From Peptococcaceae bacterium 1109 (lineage in GTDB: Bacteria > Bacillota > Limnochordia > Darwinibacteriales > Darwinibacteriaceae), in assembly GCA_001028815.1 (NCBI GenBank), contig LDJB01000001.1, positions 119,297 to 183,296 of the forward strand: a stretch of 64,000 nt of DNA, read 5' to 3'. The notes below the pieces were generated by a model. That model had not been told where the DNA came from, did not search any database, and saw only the letters and a list, made by a program, of their open reading frames with translations. Both the position numbers and the translations under genes were made by a program. Shown one piece after another: positions 9,463 to 18,663 of this stretch. Each line of letters begins with the position of its first letter. Position 1 is the stretch's first letter.

Positions 9463-10767
9463 ATGAAGAAAACAATCGCAGCTGTTTCTCTAATCATCGC
9501 ATTAGTCATGGCCGGCCCGGTCGCTGCCGCAGGCATCGACTTTGGCGGCTCCATTGAAACAAACATCGAAGTAAACCGCAGTGTAGAAGGGGAAGTTGAT
9601 GTAAATCCGGCTTCCGAGCTCAGCCTCAACCTGGGCCTCACCGCTGCTCAAGACAAGCTCAGAGCTGGTGTTCAGTTCGGCCTTTCCGACGAGTACACTC
9701 AGCTGATGCCTACCGGCATCACCCTGGGCGACATTGCCCTGAAGCAGGCGTTCATCGAGGCTGATGGTGCCTACTGGCACGGCGGCCCTGAAGTAACCAC
9801 TCGCTTTGGTACTCTTGACGTTGCCTACAGCCCGTACGCAACGGTGAAGGACCACAGTGGTGTAAGCATCAGCGGTATGGACCTGGATGTAGTTGACCTG
9901 AGCGCATTCTACGGCCTCCCAACAGACCACGGTCATGTACTGGGTATGCGGGCAGACATCAACGTCATTGATGAAGTTGATCTGGGCGCTTCCGTAATTG
10001 CTGACGAGGAAATCCTCCGGGTGCAACTGGATGCAGCAGGCAGCCCCATGGAAGGCCTGCGGCTGGCTGGCGCTATCGCCGCTGACCATGTGGAAGGTAC
10101 AAGCCTGAAGGACATCAACAACCTCTGGACCGTTCAGGCAGATTACGAACTGCTCGAGAACACCACGGTTACCGCTGGCTACAAGTTCATCAGTGATGAC
10201 TGGGCACCCCGGTACGTGGCACCTCGCAGCAAGGATGATGATCAAGTTCAAGACTGGGTACACCAGGAGCGCAACCGCAACCACGGCGTCTTTGTAGGCG
10301 TCAGCACTGAACAGCAAGGCATCAGCGTTGCAGCAGAATACGACCAGGTGTTTGCTCACGCAGCCCTGAGCGCTGGCACTGAATACGAAGGCTTCAAGTT
10401 CGATGTTGCCACCGTTCTGGACGTACCAGGCCTTGGCCAAATGTCCACTGAGAAGACCACCTTCGGTGTAGGCCGTGACTTCGACGTCATGGAAGGCCTG
10501 ACCATTGCTGCAAGCTACGAAGGTGAATGGGTACCAGCAGCTCAGCAGCTCACCCACACCATCGGCGCAAGCACCACCCTGGGCCTCATCCCTGCCATTG
10601 ACGGCCTCTCCATCAACGGTGAGATCTCCGCTTCCGAGCTGAATCTCCAGACCATGGGTTACAAGATTGGTGCTGAGTTTGAGGCTCCAAACGGCGTCAA
10701 CCTCGGTATCGAGCATGACCGCTTCGAAGGCACAACCTTCCAAGCCGGCATGAAGGTAGAGTTCTAA
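9463..10767 (+). CDS. Porin-like outer-membrane beta-barrel protein, C-terminal ...FQAGMKVEF
   Basis: Signal peptide MKKTIAAVSLIIALVMAGPVAAAGIDFGG; beta-rich; C-terminal Phe; ORF track opens at 9229 with an in-frame TTG at 9298. Confidence 0.72.
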   Translation: MKKTIAAVSLIIALVMAGPVAAAGIDFGGSIETNIEVNRSVEGEVDVNPASELSLNLGLTAAQDKLRAGVQFGLSDEYTQLMPTGITLGDIALKQAFIEADGAYWHGGPEVTTRFGTLDVAYSPYATVKDHSGVSISGMDLDVVDLSAFYGLPTDHGHVLGMRADINVIDEVDLGASVIADEEILRVQLDAAGSPMEGLRLAGAIAADHVEGTSLKDINNLWTVQADYELLENTTVTAGYKFISDDWAPRYVAPRSKDDDQVQDWVHQERNRNHGVFVGVSTEQQGISVAAEYDQVFAHAALSAGTEYEGFKFDVATVLDVPGLGQMSTEKTTFGVGRDFDVMEGLTIAASYEGEWVPAAQQLTHTIGASTTLGLIPAIDGLSINGEISASELNLQTMGYKIGAEFEAPNGVNLGIEHDRFEGTTFQAGMKVEF

Positions 10768-10784
10768 GATCCGAAGCACACAGG

Positions 10785-10821
10785 CAGCGGCTCACGCAAC
10801 GTGAGCCGCTGTTCTTGTTTT
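10785..10821 (+). terminator. CAGCGGCTCACG-caa-CGTGAGCCGCTG-TTCTTGTTTT terminator
   Basis: Perfect 12-bp stem plus T-rich tail. Confidence 0.9.
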
Positions 10822-11146
10822 CATCAACAAGCAGGGAAAAGGGAATATCTATAGAATACATAGGCGACATTCCTGATCCGACAAAAATTATAAAATCTCG
10901 CAGAGAGTGGAAGGATTTCCAGGGGTGTTGTCAAATACTAGGTTTAAGTGATCTTGCTTTATGTCTCGCGGAGGCGCAGTGGAAGGAAAGGAGGTGCCCG
11001 CTCAGATACCACGTGCCATGCGGGAATAAAGACATCGTCTGACCAGAGAATGGGAAAAAGGGAACAGGGAAACTTTTTCTCCACTCAGGAAAGATGATGG
11101 GATACAAAACAACACATTCTCAAAAATCTGAGGGGGAAAAGAAACA

Positions 11147-12532
11147 ATGAAAAAGGTATTAGTGCTCTCTCTAGTGCTCGTAATGGCACTGTCAAGCATG
11201 GCTTTTGCCGCTGTTGACTTTAGCGGTAAGTTCAATGCTGAAATCGCAAACCGCGGCCCTGGATTCCTTGACGACATGGGCGTCAGCGGCAAGTTGACCG
11301 TCAACATTAAGGCTGCTTCCGGCTCCGACCCTGATTGGTCGTTTGAGGCTGAAAGCTTTCTTGACTCAACTGATGACTCAACTGAGTTTGCTTTGGGCAA
11401 GTATTTGCTCTCGCTCAACGACGACTACTTTGACCTGTATTTCTGGGGCATGGGCAGAGAGCTCAGCGACAAGGGTACCGCTCTGAGCATGCTCAAGTCA
11501 GCCAAGAAAGAGGCCAATCATCGTGCCCGCTTGGTAGTTGATGCTATCGAGCCAGTCACCTTGACTGTAGACCTCACAAGCGACAAGGCTCTGTACGCTT
11601 TTGCCGATGTGAACATCTCCGATGACTACGCTGCTGGTTTGGCATACAAGCGGGTGGAAGAAGAAGAAGTTGAGGGCGAAGATGAGGACCCTGCTCCCAC
11701 GCCTGAGATCGTTTCCTCGAACACCATCGCCCTCTGGGGTAAGGCCAGCATCGACATGTTCACCATTTCTGGTGACTTCGGTGCAACCCTTGGCGTACCC
11801 AAGGCCGAGGAAGACGATGAAGAAACTGGAATCGCCTTTGGTTATGGCGCGAAAGTTGCGGCTGATATCACTGACGAACTGAATGTTTACGCTCAGTACA
11901 GAGGCTCGCAAGACGGTTTCGATGGCGACGATTGGAAGAAGAGCGAGTTCAAGTTGGGTGCTACCTATACAGAAACAGCTCTGAAAGTCGCCGGTACTTT
12001 CACCATGGACCTGGCAGCAGACTCCAACGACCTGAAAGTTGAAGGATACTACCGCTTTAGCGACACCCTGGGTTACGATGACCTGTTCGATGGTGACGAG
12101 TACTTCAATAACGATGCTCCTGCCGCTGGTTTGGTTGCAAACCTCAAGGACTTCGGCGTTCAAGATGTAACCTTGCTGGTTGCTTCCCCAGTTGTGGAAG
12201 ACATGGTTTGGGCTCGTGCCGATGCTAAGTGGGCCCCTGTAAAGACAGCGGAAGAAGAAGGAGAGGGCGAAACCACGAAGCATACCTTCGAAGTCGGTGC
12301 ATATGCCTACGTAAAAGCCACTGAAAAGCTCACCATCGAGCCATCGGTTATCTACAAGACCGAGAACAGCGTAATCGACCTTAAGGGTGTAGCCACCTAC
12401 AAGATCGGCGCTTCCGATGTGGCATTGACCTTGACCGCACAAAAGGTCATGGCTGACGAAGACGCTATGGATGAGGAAGGCGACGCCATTGCCAAGGAAG
12501 TCCTGAAGGCCGCTGTAGAAGTCAAGTTCTAG
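11147..12532 (+). CDS. Porin-like outer-membrane beta-barrel protein, C-terminal ...LKAAVEVKF
   Basis: Signal peptide MKKVLVLSLVLVMALSSMAFAAVDFSGKF; acidic beta-rich repeats; C-terminal Phe. Confidence 0.75.
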   Translation: MKKVLVLSLVLVMALSSMAFAAVDFSGKFNAEIANRGPGFLDDMGVSGKLTVNIKAASGSDPDWSFEAESFLDSTDDSTEFALGKYLLSLNDDYFDLYFWGMGRELSDKGTALSMLKSAKKEANHRARLVVDAIEPVTLTVDLTSDKALYAFADVNISDDYAAGLAYKRVEEEEVEGEDEDPAPTPEIVSSNTIALWGKASIDMFTISGDFGATLGVPKAEEDDEETGIAFGYGAKVAADITDELNVYAQYRGSQDGFDGDDWKKSEFKLGATYTETALKVAGTFTMDLAADSNDLKVEGYYRFSDTLGYDDLFDGDEYFNNDAPAAGLVANLKDFGVQDVTLLVASPVVEDMVWARADAKWAPVKTAEEEGEGETTKHTFEVGAYAYVKATEKLTIEPSVIYKTENSVIDLKGVATYKIGASDVALTLTAQKVMADEDAMDEEGDAIAKEVLKAAVEVKF

Positions 12533-12550
12533 TCTAAACAGCAACAACGA

Positions 12551-12581
12551 ACCGCCCGGAAATCCGGGCGGTTCTTTTTTT
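12551..12581 (+). terminator. ACCGCCCGGA-aa-TCCGGGCGGT-TCTTTTTTT terminator
   Basis: Perfect 10-bp stem plus T run. Confidence 0.9.
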
Positions 12582-12590
12582 GGTGGGCGA

Positions 12591-13262
12591 CTACTTGCTT
12601 GGGTATTTGCACAGCAGGGAGAGCACCTGGAGTAGTTGCGCGGAGGCCACATCCTCATAGGTGATGGATTCTGGGTGAGGGAGGCGCGCTGAGGTACTAC
12701 CTTGAATTCGGCGTAGAAGTTCAACAATCGAGGCTGGTGTGGTGCAAGGTTGGCCCAGCCCTGCCGTGAGATTTTGAAGAAGTGCTTGGAGCTTAACCTT
12801 GGTCAGCGGGCGGTTCATGGGGTTGAGCTTGATTCCCGCTGCGGCAAACTCTCTGGCCTTGGGCTCGTTGTGTCTCTGGAGCGCCACTAGGGCCGCGAGG
12901 AAGTGCATTTCTGGATCTGGTGGCGGGGATGGGATGGGTTTGCTGGCATTCTGGCTGCATGCGGTTAGGGATGCTAGGTATCTGGTTATACTTGTTTCAG
13001 GAAGATGGTTGAGGTAGAGTTGGCATTGCTCTGCATCGAGCACAGAGAGCTTCGCCGCCTCCAGGAGCAGTTGGTCGCCAAGGAGCTCCCCGGCGGTAAG
13101 CAAGAGGCTCTGGGCGATGGTGCCCAGCACCTGCAGGGAAGGGAAGTCCTTTCCCCGTTCGATCCTGCTGATGAAGCTGCTCGTAGTTGCTGTGGCTAGA
13201 TCCTTCTGCGTGAGCCGGAGCTGACGCCGGCGTGCTCTGATTCTTCTCCCCAAAAGCTCCAT
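12591..13262 (-). CDS. XRE-family helix-turn-helix regulator
   Basis: LGRRIRARRRQLRLTQKDLATATTSSFISRIERGKDFPSLQVLGTIAQSL. Confidence 0.85.
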   Translation of the reverse strand: MELLGRRIRARRRQLRLTQKDLATATTSSFISRIERGKDFPSLQVLGTIAQSLLLTAGELLGDQLLLEAAKLSVLDAEQCQLYLNHLPETSITRYLASLTACSQNASKPIPSPPPDPEMHFLAALVALQRHNEPKAREFAAAGIKLNPMNRPLTKVKLQALLQNLTAGLGQPCTTPASIVELLRRIQGSTSARLPHPESITYEDVASAQLLQVLSLLCKYPSK

Positions 13263-13348
13263 TCCAGCCCTCCATAAAACGTGGAAAAACGTGCTTGCTC
13301 AATCAGGATTCTACCATGGTATGTGGAAATAGGCAACATCTGCCATTG

Positions 13349-13377
13349 TTGACGATCCCAGGAAGGCAAGCTATAAT
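13349..13377 (+). promoter_or_regulatory. sigma-A type promoter TTGACG-N17-TATAAT
   Basis: Consensus -10, 17-bp spacing, upstream of mazEF-like pair. Confidence 0.8.
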
Positions 13378-13404
13378 GAGGTTAGGTCGTAGTGTCGAGG
13401 GGGA

Positions 13405-13677
13405 GTGGCCGTGGCTGAGAAGCAACGCATCATGGTCTACCTTAGTCGGAAGCTCCTGTCTGAGGTGGATGAGATCTGCAATCAGGAGCGGTTAAATCGC
13501 AGTCAAATTGTACGCGAAGCCATGCGGATGTATATAATGGAGAGAAGCAAGCGGATTTTGCGAGAGCAGCTCAAGGAAGGATACCAGTGCATGGCAGACC
13601 TCAACTTGATGCTCGCTGAAGAATACAGCTGCGAAGAGATCTTCGATTACGAGCGCCAGTTGGCGGAGGCTGATTAG
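13405..13677 (+). CDS. Ribbon-helix-helix antitoxin (EndoAI/MazE-like)
   Basis: [39 protein letters not shown]; immediately upstream of MazF-type toxin. Confidence 0.85.
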   Translation: MAVAEKQRIMVYLSRKLLSEVDEICNQERLNRSQIVREAMRMYIMERSKRILREQLKEGYQCMADLNLMLAEEYSCEEIFDYERQLAEAD

Positions 13678-13678
13678 A

Positions 13679-14032
13679 GTGCAAAATGTGACCCGCGGCG
13701 ACATCTTTTACGCCAACCTCAATCCCGTAATAGGCTCTGAACAGGGGGGCGTGCGTCCAGTTCTTATCCTTCAGAATGATATCGGCAATAAATACAGCCC
13801 CACCACAATCGTTGCGGCGATCACATCTCGGATCAAAAAGGCGAAGCTTCCTACCCATGTGGAGTTGGAAGCATCCAAGTATGCTTTGGAGAAGGACTCA
13901 GTTATTCTACTTGAACAGGTTCGTACCATTGACAAGCGGCGGCTTAAGGAGCAAATCGCCCACCTAGACGATGAAACCATGGAGAAGATTAACCAAGCGC
14001 TTCAGATCAGCTTAGGCTTGGTTGATTTATAG
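13679..14032 (+). CDS. mazF: Type II toxin, MazF/PemK-family endoribonuclease (EndoA-like)
   Basis: [42 protein letters not shown]. Confidence 0.93.
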   Translation: MQNVTRGDIFYANLNPVIGSEQGGVRPVLILQNDIGNKYSPTTIVAAITSRIKKAKLPTHVELEASKYALEKDSVILLEQVRTIDKRRLKEQIAHLDDETMEKINQALQISLGLVDL

Positions 14033-14053
14033 TGGACACAAAGTCACACAGGC

Positions 14054-14083
14054 AACACTCATGCATATGGGTGTTCTTTTTTT
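14054..14083 (+). terminator. AACACTCAT-gcat-ATGGGTGTT-CTTTTTTT terminator
   Basis: 9-bp stem (one wobble) plus T7, after mazF. Confidence 0.8.
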
Positions 14084-14101
14084 ATTGAAAGGAGACGGTT
14101 T

Positions 14102-14830
14102 ATGCGTGCACGGATGCCATTGATCGGAGTAGTATGCGGACACCAGCAAGACCCAGAGCGCTACTATGTGAATGCGCCGTACATTTACGCCCTGGAACGG
14201 GCCCAGGGGGTGCCAGTACTGATCCCGCACATGCCAAAAGAGATGCTCCTTGAGATTCTGCCTATGTTTGCTGGGATTCTCCTCCCGGGGGGTATAGACA
14301 TCGACCCAACTAGGTTTGGGGAGCAGCCTCATCCCCGCTGCGGCCAGGTGGATCCGATCTGGGACGAGCTGGACCTGACCGCGGCCAAGTGGGCCTTGGA
14401 AAACGGAGTGCCCATCTTCGCCATCTGCCGAGGCATACAAGTCCTGAATGTGGCTGCCGGGGGAACCCTTGTACAAGACATTCCAAGCCAGGTTTCGGAC
14501 CCTATCAAGCATCAGCAGGAGGCGCCCCGCTGGTACGCCACCCATGACATCTCCATCCAGCCCGGAAGCCGCTTAGCAGAGCTAGCCGGTGGCCGTGCCC
14601 TAAGGGTTAACTCTTTCCACCATCAAGCGGTGCGCCAGGTGGGAGCTGGCCTGCGGGTGGCCGCCTCCGCGCCCGATGGCATTATTGAGGCCATTGAGGG
14701 GACCACATCCAGGTTTGTCCTGGGAGTGCAGTGGCATCCCGAACTCATGGTAGACCATTATCCCACCGCCCAGAAGCTGTTCGATGAGTTTGTCCAGGCG
14801 GCTCAGGACGGGCAGGAATCCCTCCCATAA
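14102..14830 (+). CDS. Gamma-glutamyl-gamma-aminobutyrate hydrolase family class-I GATase (PuuD-like)
   Basis: GILLPGGIDIDPTRFGEQP, PIFAICRGIQVLNVAAGGTLVQDI, VNSFHHQAV, GVQWHPE. Confidence 0.9.
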   Translation: MRARMPLIGVVCGHQQDPERYYVNAPYIYALERAQGVPVLIPHMPKEMLLEILPMFAGILLPGGIDIDPTRFGEQPHPRCGQVDPIWDELDLTAAKWALENGVPIFAICRGIQVLNVAAGGTLVQDIPSQVSDPIKHQQEAPRWYATHDISIQPGSRLAELAGGRALRVNSFHHQAVRQVGAGLRVAASAPDGIIEAIEGTTSRFVLGVQWHPELMVDHYPTAQKLFDEFVQAAQDGQESLP

Positions 14831-14878
14831 GTGGTGAAGAACAATGGATACAGCAATACCCACTGGGAGGCGACTTGG

Positions 14879-16029
14879 TTGTTAGCCATTAAGAACGTGA
14901 CAATGTACACTATTACAGATGGAGTTAAGCTCGGCAATATCCTAGTAGATGAAACAGGGCCATCGCAGGACTAGGTGATGTGGACATCCCTCAAGATGCA
15001 GTGGTGGTCGATGGAACAGGCAAGATTCTTATGCCCGGCCTGATTGATGCCCACGGGCACGCGGGTGTATACGAGGAAGCCTTGGGTTGGGAAGGGTCTG
15101 ATGGGAACGAAGCAGTGGATCCCCTCACCCCTTACCTTCGGGCAGTAGATGCTTTGAACCCTCACGATGAAGGGATTAAGGAAGCCCTAGCCGCGGGAGT
15201 GGCGGCCATGTGTGTCCTGCCAGGTAGTGCAAACGTCATCGGAGGCCAAGGGGTCATCATCCATACTTATGGCAATACTGTGGAAGACATGGTAATCGGG
15301 GAAGGGGGACTGAAGGTAGCCTTTGGGGAGAACCCAAAACGGGTTTACTCTGGCCAGAAGAAATCCCCTTCTACCCGCATGGCAACAGCAGGGCTTCTAA
15401 GAGAACAGTTGGTGAAAGCCGCTAACTACCTAGCCAAACAGGAAAAGGCCAAGAGTGACCCAGACAAGGCCCCAGAACGGGATCTCAAGCTCGAGGCTCT
15501 GGCCCGGGTCCTGCGGAAAGAAATCCCCCTGCGGGCCCATGCCCACCGTGCAGATGATATTATGACCGCCCTGCGGATTGCGGAAGAATTCGGGGTGGAT
15601 ATCATTATCGAGCACTGCACCGAAGGGCATAAGATCGCGGCAGAGTTGGGCCGGCGCGGCGTAAAGGCGGTAGTGGGCCCCACCATGACAAGCCGTTCCA
15701 AGGTGGAAGTGAGGGAAAGGTCGTATGCCACTTTAAGAACCTTGTGGGAGCAAGGGGTGGAGGTTGCCATCACCATGGACCACCCTGTGATCCACGTCCA
15801 GTATTTGACCATTTCCACCGCTTTGGCTGTGAAGGCGGGGCTGCCCAAGGAAGAAGCGCTGAAGGCAGTTACCATCAATCCGGCGCGAATTTTAGGCATC
15901 GCGGACCGCTATGGTTCTCTGGAATCGGGGAAATATGCCGATATGGTCTTGTGGAGTGGCGATCCTTTAGATATCATGTCCCGTGTAGAGCAAGTCTTCA
16001 TTCATGGACAACCTGTCTACCAAGGGTAG
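14879..16029 (+). CDS. Metal-dependent amidohydrolase; apparent 1-nt frameshift near 14957-14959
   Basis: Frame 2: LLAIKNVTMYTITDGVKLGNILVDETG; frame 1: AIAGLGDVDIPQDAVVVDGTGKILMPGLIDAHGHAG...; joining needs one extra base in GGG. ORF track shows 14980-16029. Confidence 0.75.
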
Positions 16030-16052
16030 GTAGGCGGCGTAGGAGAGTGTTT

Positions 16053-16535
16053 ATGCTGGTTATTCATTCGCAGAGTCCAGAAGGGACCCTGTCCATCGGC
16101 AGGGCACTGGGGCAGGTCCTTGCCCCCGGTGATTTTGTCAACCTAAACGGAACGCTTGGCGCGGGCAAAACCCTGCTGGTAAAAGGAATTGCAGAAGGCC
16201 AGGGAGTTGATGGGGCTCAGGTAACGAGCCCCACCTTTTCCCTGATCAATGAGTACCACGGGGAGAACATCCTCTACCACTTCGACTTGTACCGCTTAGA
16301 CCGGGGCGAGGAACTAGAGGATATCGGCTATGAGGAGTACTTCTTCGGTTCAGGTATTTGCTTGGTAGAGTGGGGCGATGAGTTTAGGAGCTATCTCCCA
16401 GAGGAGCGGCTAGATGTGCGGTTTGAGCCTCTAGGCCAATCAGAGCGGAAGATTACTATCCAAGGATGGGGGCCCCGGGGAGCGAACTTGGAAAGAGCGT
16501 TAGGGGAGGCCTTGCCTTGTACGTACTTGGAATAG
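16053..16535 (+). CDS. tsaE: tRNA t6A biosynthesis ATPase TsaE
   Basis: LNGTLGAGKTLLVKGIAEGQG, SPTFSLINEYHG, HFDLYRL, ICLVEWGD. Confidence 0.93.
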   Translation: MLVIHSQSPEGTLSIGRALGQVLAPGDFVNLNGTLGAGKTLLVKGIAEGQGVDGAQVTSPTFSLINEYHGENILYHFDLYRLDRGEELEDIGYEEYFFGSGICLVEWGDEFRSYLPEERLDVRFEPLGQSERKITIQGWGPRGANLERALGEALPCTYLE

Positions 16536-17203
16536 ATACTTCCACAATGACAGGCGGTGCCGCGGTGGTGGAGGATGGGAAGCTCATAGGGGAGTACGTC
16601 CTCAACATTCGGACCACCCATTCCGAGCGGCTCCTCCCAGCTATCGAGCGGCTCTTGAATGATTCGTGCCTCACTCTCCACGACATGGAGGGGATCGCGG
16701 TGGTAACGGGCCCTGGGTCATTTACAGGCATCCGCATCGGGGTGGCCACAGCCAAAGGCTTTGCCTATGCCCTCCAGAAGAAGCTTGTGGGAGTGACAAC
16801 TCTGGAGGCCTTTGCGCGCCAATTTCGGTCCTTTCCTGGCATTGTGGTCCCCATGATTGACTCTCGCCGCTCGGAGGTCTATGCCCAGGCCTTTCAGGAA
16901 GGGGAAGCCATAGGAGAGCCTTGGAATGAGCACATTGATAAGGTCCTGGAGTGGTGCCGCTTGCAGGGCCAACCGTGTATGATCGTCGGGGATGGCGCTT
17001 TGGCCTATCAAGAGAAGATCGAGCAGGGGCTTCCTGAGGCAGTAATCCCACCGCCGGAGTTCGCCCTGCTGAGGCCCGCAGCTGTGGCAGGCCTGGGCTG
17101 GGCCAAACTGCAGGCCGGTGAAGGGAGAGATCCTTTCGCGGTGAACCCTGTATATCTGCGCAAGACGGAGGCGGAAATCAAGTGGATGGAAAAGAGCAAT
17201 TAG
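16517..17203 (+). CDS. tsaB: tRNA t6A biosynthesis protein TsaB
   Basis: YVLGIDTSTMTGGAAVVEDGKLI, GPGSFTGIRIGVATAKGFAYAL; TTG start at 16517. Confidence 0.93.
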   Translation: MYVLGIDTSTMTGGAAVVEDGKLIGEYVLNIRTTHSERLLPAIERLLNDSCLTLHDMEGIAVVTGPGSFTGIRIGVATAKGFAYALQKKLVGVTTLEAFARQFRSFPGIVVPMIDSRRSEVYAQAFQEGEAIGEPWNEHIDKVLEWCRLQGQPCMIVGDGALAYQEKIEQGLPEAVIPPPEFALLRPAAVAGLGWAKLQAGEGRDPFAVNPVYLRKTEAEIKWMEKSN

Positions 17204-17670
17204 TGTTCCGGCCCATGCAGGTGCGGGATATCCCCGGCGTGCAGATTGTAGAGCGGCAGTGCTTTACCATCCCCTGGTCCCGGGGTATTTTCCACAGTGA
17301 GCTCACTAAGAACGATAACGCCTTTTACGTTGTGGCGGAGCTGGACGGTGAGATTATTGGCTATGCTGGCGTGTGGATCATCCTCGATGAGGGGCACGTC
17401 ACCAACATCGCTGTACACCCTAAATACCAGCGGCGGGGAATCGGCCGCCAGCTAATGGAGGCGATAACTGCCTTTGCTGCAGGCCGGGGGGCGGTGCGCA
17501 TGACCTTAGAAGTCAGGGTGAGCAACTTCGTCGCGCAAGACCTCTATAAGAAACTTGGCTATGAAATCTGTGGAGTGCGGAAGGGCTATTACCAGGACAC
17601 CAAAGAAGATGCTTACATTATGTGGAAGGACTTGAGGTTGGATGAGAAGTGGATTGACGCTGGGAATTGA
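17182..17670 (+). CDS. rimI: Ribosomal protein S18-alanine N-acetyltransferase RimI
   Basis: GNAT motif NIAVHPKYQRRGIGRQLMEA; located between tsaB and tsaD. Confidence 0.92.
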   Translation: MDGKEQLVFRPMQVRDIPGVQIVERQCFTIPWSRGIFHSELTKNDNAFYVVAELDGEIIGYAGVWIILDEGHVTNIAVHPKYQRRGIGRQLMEAITAFAAGRGAVRMTLEVRVSNFVAQDLYKKLGYEICGVRKGYYQDTKEDAYIMWKDLRLDEKWIDAGN

Positions 17671-18661
17671 GACAAGCTGCGACGAAACCGCCGCAGCAGT
17701 GGTACAGGACGGGACCAAGATCCTGTCTAATATAGTCCTTTCTCAGATCGATATACATCGCAAGTACGGTGGGGTTGTCCCAGAGATAGCATCCCGCAAG
17801 CACATTGAAGCCATGGTTCCTGTAATCAATGAAGCGCTGGGCGGGGCAGGAGTTGCCTTAGGGGATATCGAGGTAATCGCAGTGACCTCAGGGCCTGGCC
17901 TTGTGGGCAGCCTCTTGGTGGGGATTGCCGCAGCCAAGTCATTGGCTTTCGCCTTAGAGAAGCCCCTTGTGGGCGTGAATCACATCGAAGGGCATATCTA
18001 TGCCAACTTCCTGGATCGGGAAGACCTTTCGCCACCCTTTGTGTGCCTCACTGTTTCCGGGGGCCATACTGATCTCCTCTTAATCCCTGAACTAGGCCGC
18101 TACGAAATCCTCGGCCGTACACGGGATGATGCGGCAGGGGAGGCCTTTGACAAGATTGCCCGTGTCCTAGGGTTGCCCTACCCAGGCGGGCCTCAGATAG
18201 AGAAGCTCGCACAGAGAGGGGATAAGAGAGCCTTCGACTTTCCCCGGGGCCTAAGCGAGGCAGGAAACTTCGACTTTTCCTTCAGCGGCCTTAAGACCGC
18301 TGCTCTTAACCGCCTCAATCAAGCGCAGCAGAAGGGGGAGGAGATCAACCTGCCTGACTTTGCTGCCAGTTTCCAATGGGCTATCATTGATGTGCTCACA
18401 ACAAAACTTATGGCAGCGGCGGAGTTGTACGGAGTGGAGCAGGTGGTGCTCTCAGGGGGAGTGGCAGCCAACACCACGTTCCGGGCTTATGTTCAGGAGC
18501 AGGCCAATGCTGCGGGGATGGAAGTGTGGTACCCGCCCAAGCACCTTTGCACTGACAACGCAGCCATGATTGCCAGCGCAGGGTATTTCCGCTACCGTGC
18601 AGGCGTGCGCAGCGGCTTTGATTTGAATGCTTTGCCTAATCTCAGGTTGGGAAACGATTAG
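17642..18661 (+). CDS. tsaD: tRNA t6A transferase TsaD
   Basis: LGIETSCDETAAAVV, NHIEGHIYANF, SGGHTDLL, SGGVAAN. Confidence 0.97.
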   Translation: MRSGLTLGIETSCDETAAAVVQDGTKILSNIVLSQIDIHRKYGGVVPEIASRKHIEAMVPVINEALGGAGVALGDIEVIAVTSGPGLVGSLLVGIAAAKSLAFALEKPLVGVNHIEGHIYANFLDREDLSPPFVCLTVSGGHTDLLLIPELGRYEILGRTRDDAAGEAFDKIARVLGLPYPGGPQIEKLAQRGDKRAFDFPRGLSEAGNFDFSFSGLKTAALNRLNQAQQKGEEINLPDFAASFQWAIIDVLTTKLMAAAELYGVEQVVLSGGVAANTTFRAYVQEQANAAGMEVWYPPKHLCTDNAAMIASAGYFRYRAGVRSGFDLNALPNLRLGND

Positions 18662-18663
18662 GA

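Noticed and set aside
9502-10779. 425-aa minus-strand ORF
   Set aside because: Antisense to the porin-like CDS with a clear signal peptide and SD; no family recognised
10815-11042. 75-aa plus-strand ORF between the two porin genes
   Set aside because: Begins inside a terminator region, no convincing SD, no recognisable domain
11498-12727. 409-aa minus-strand ORF
   Set aside because: Antisense to the second porin-like CDS and crosses its terminator
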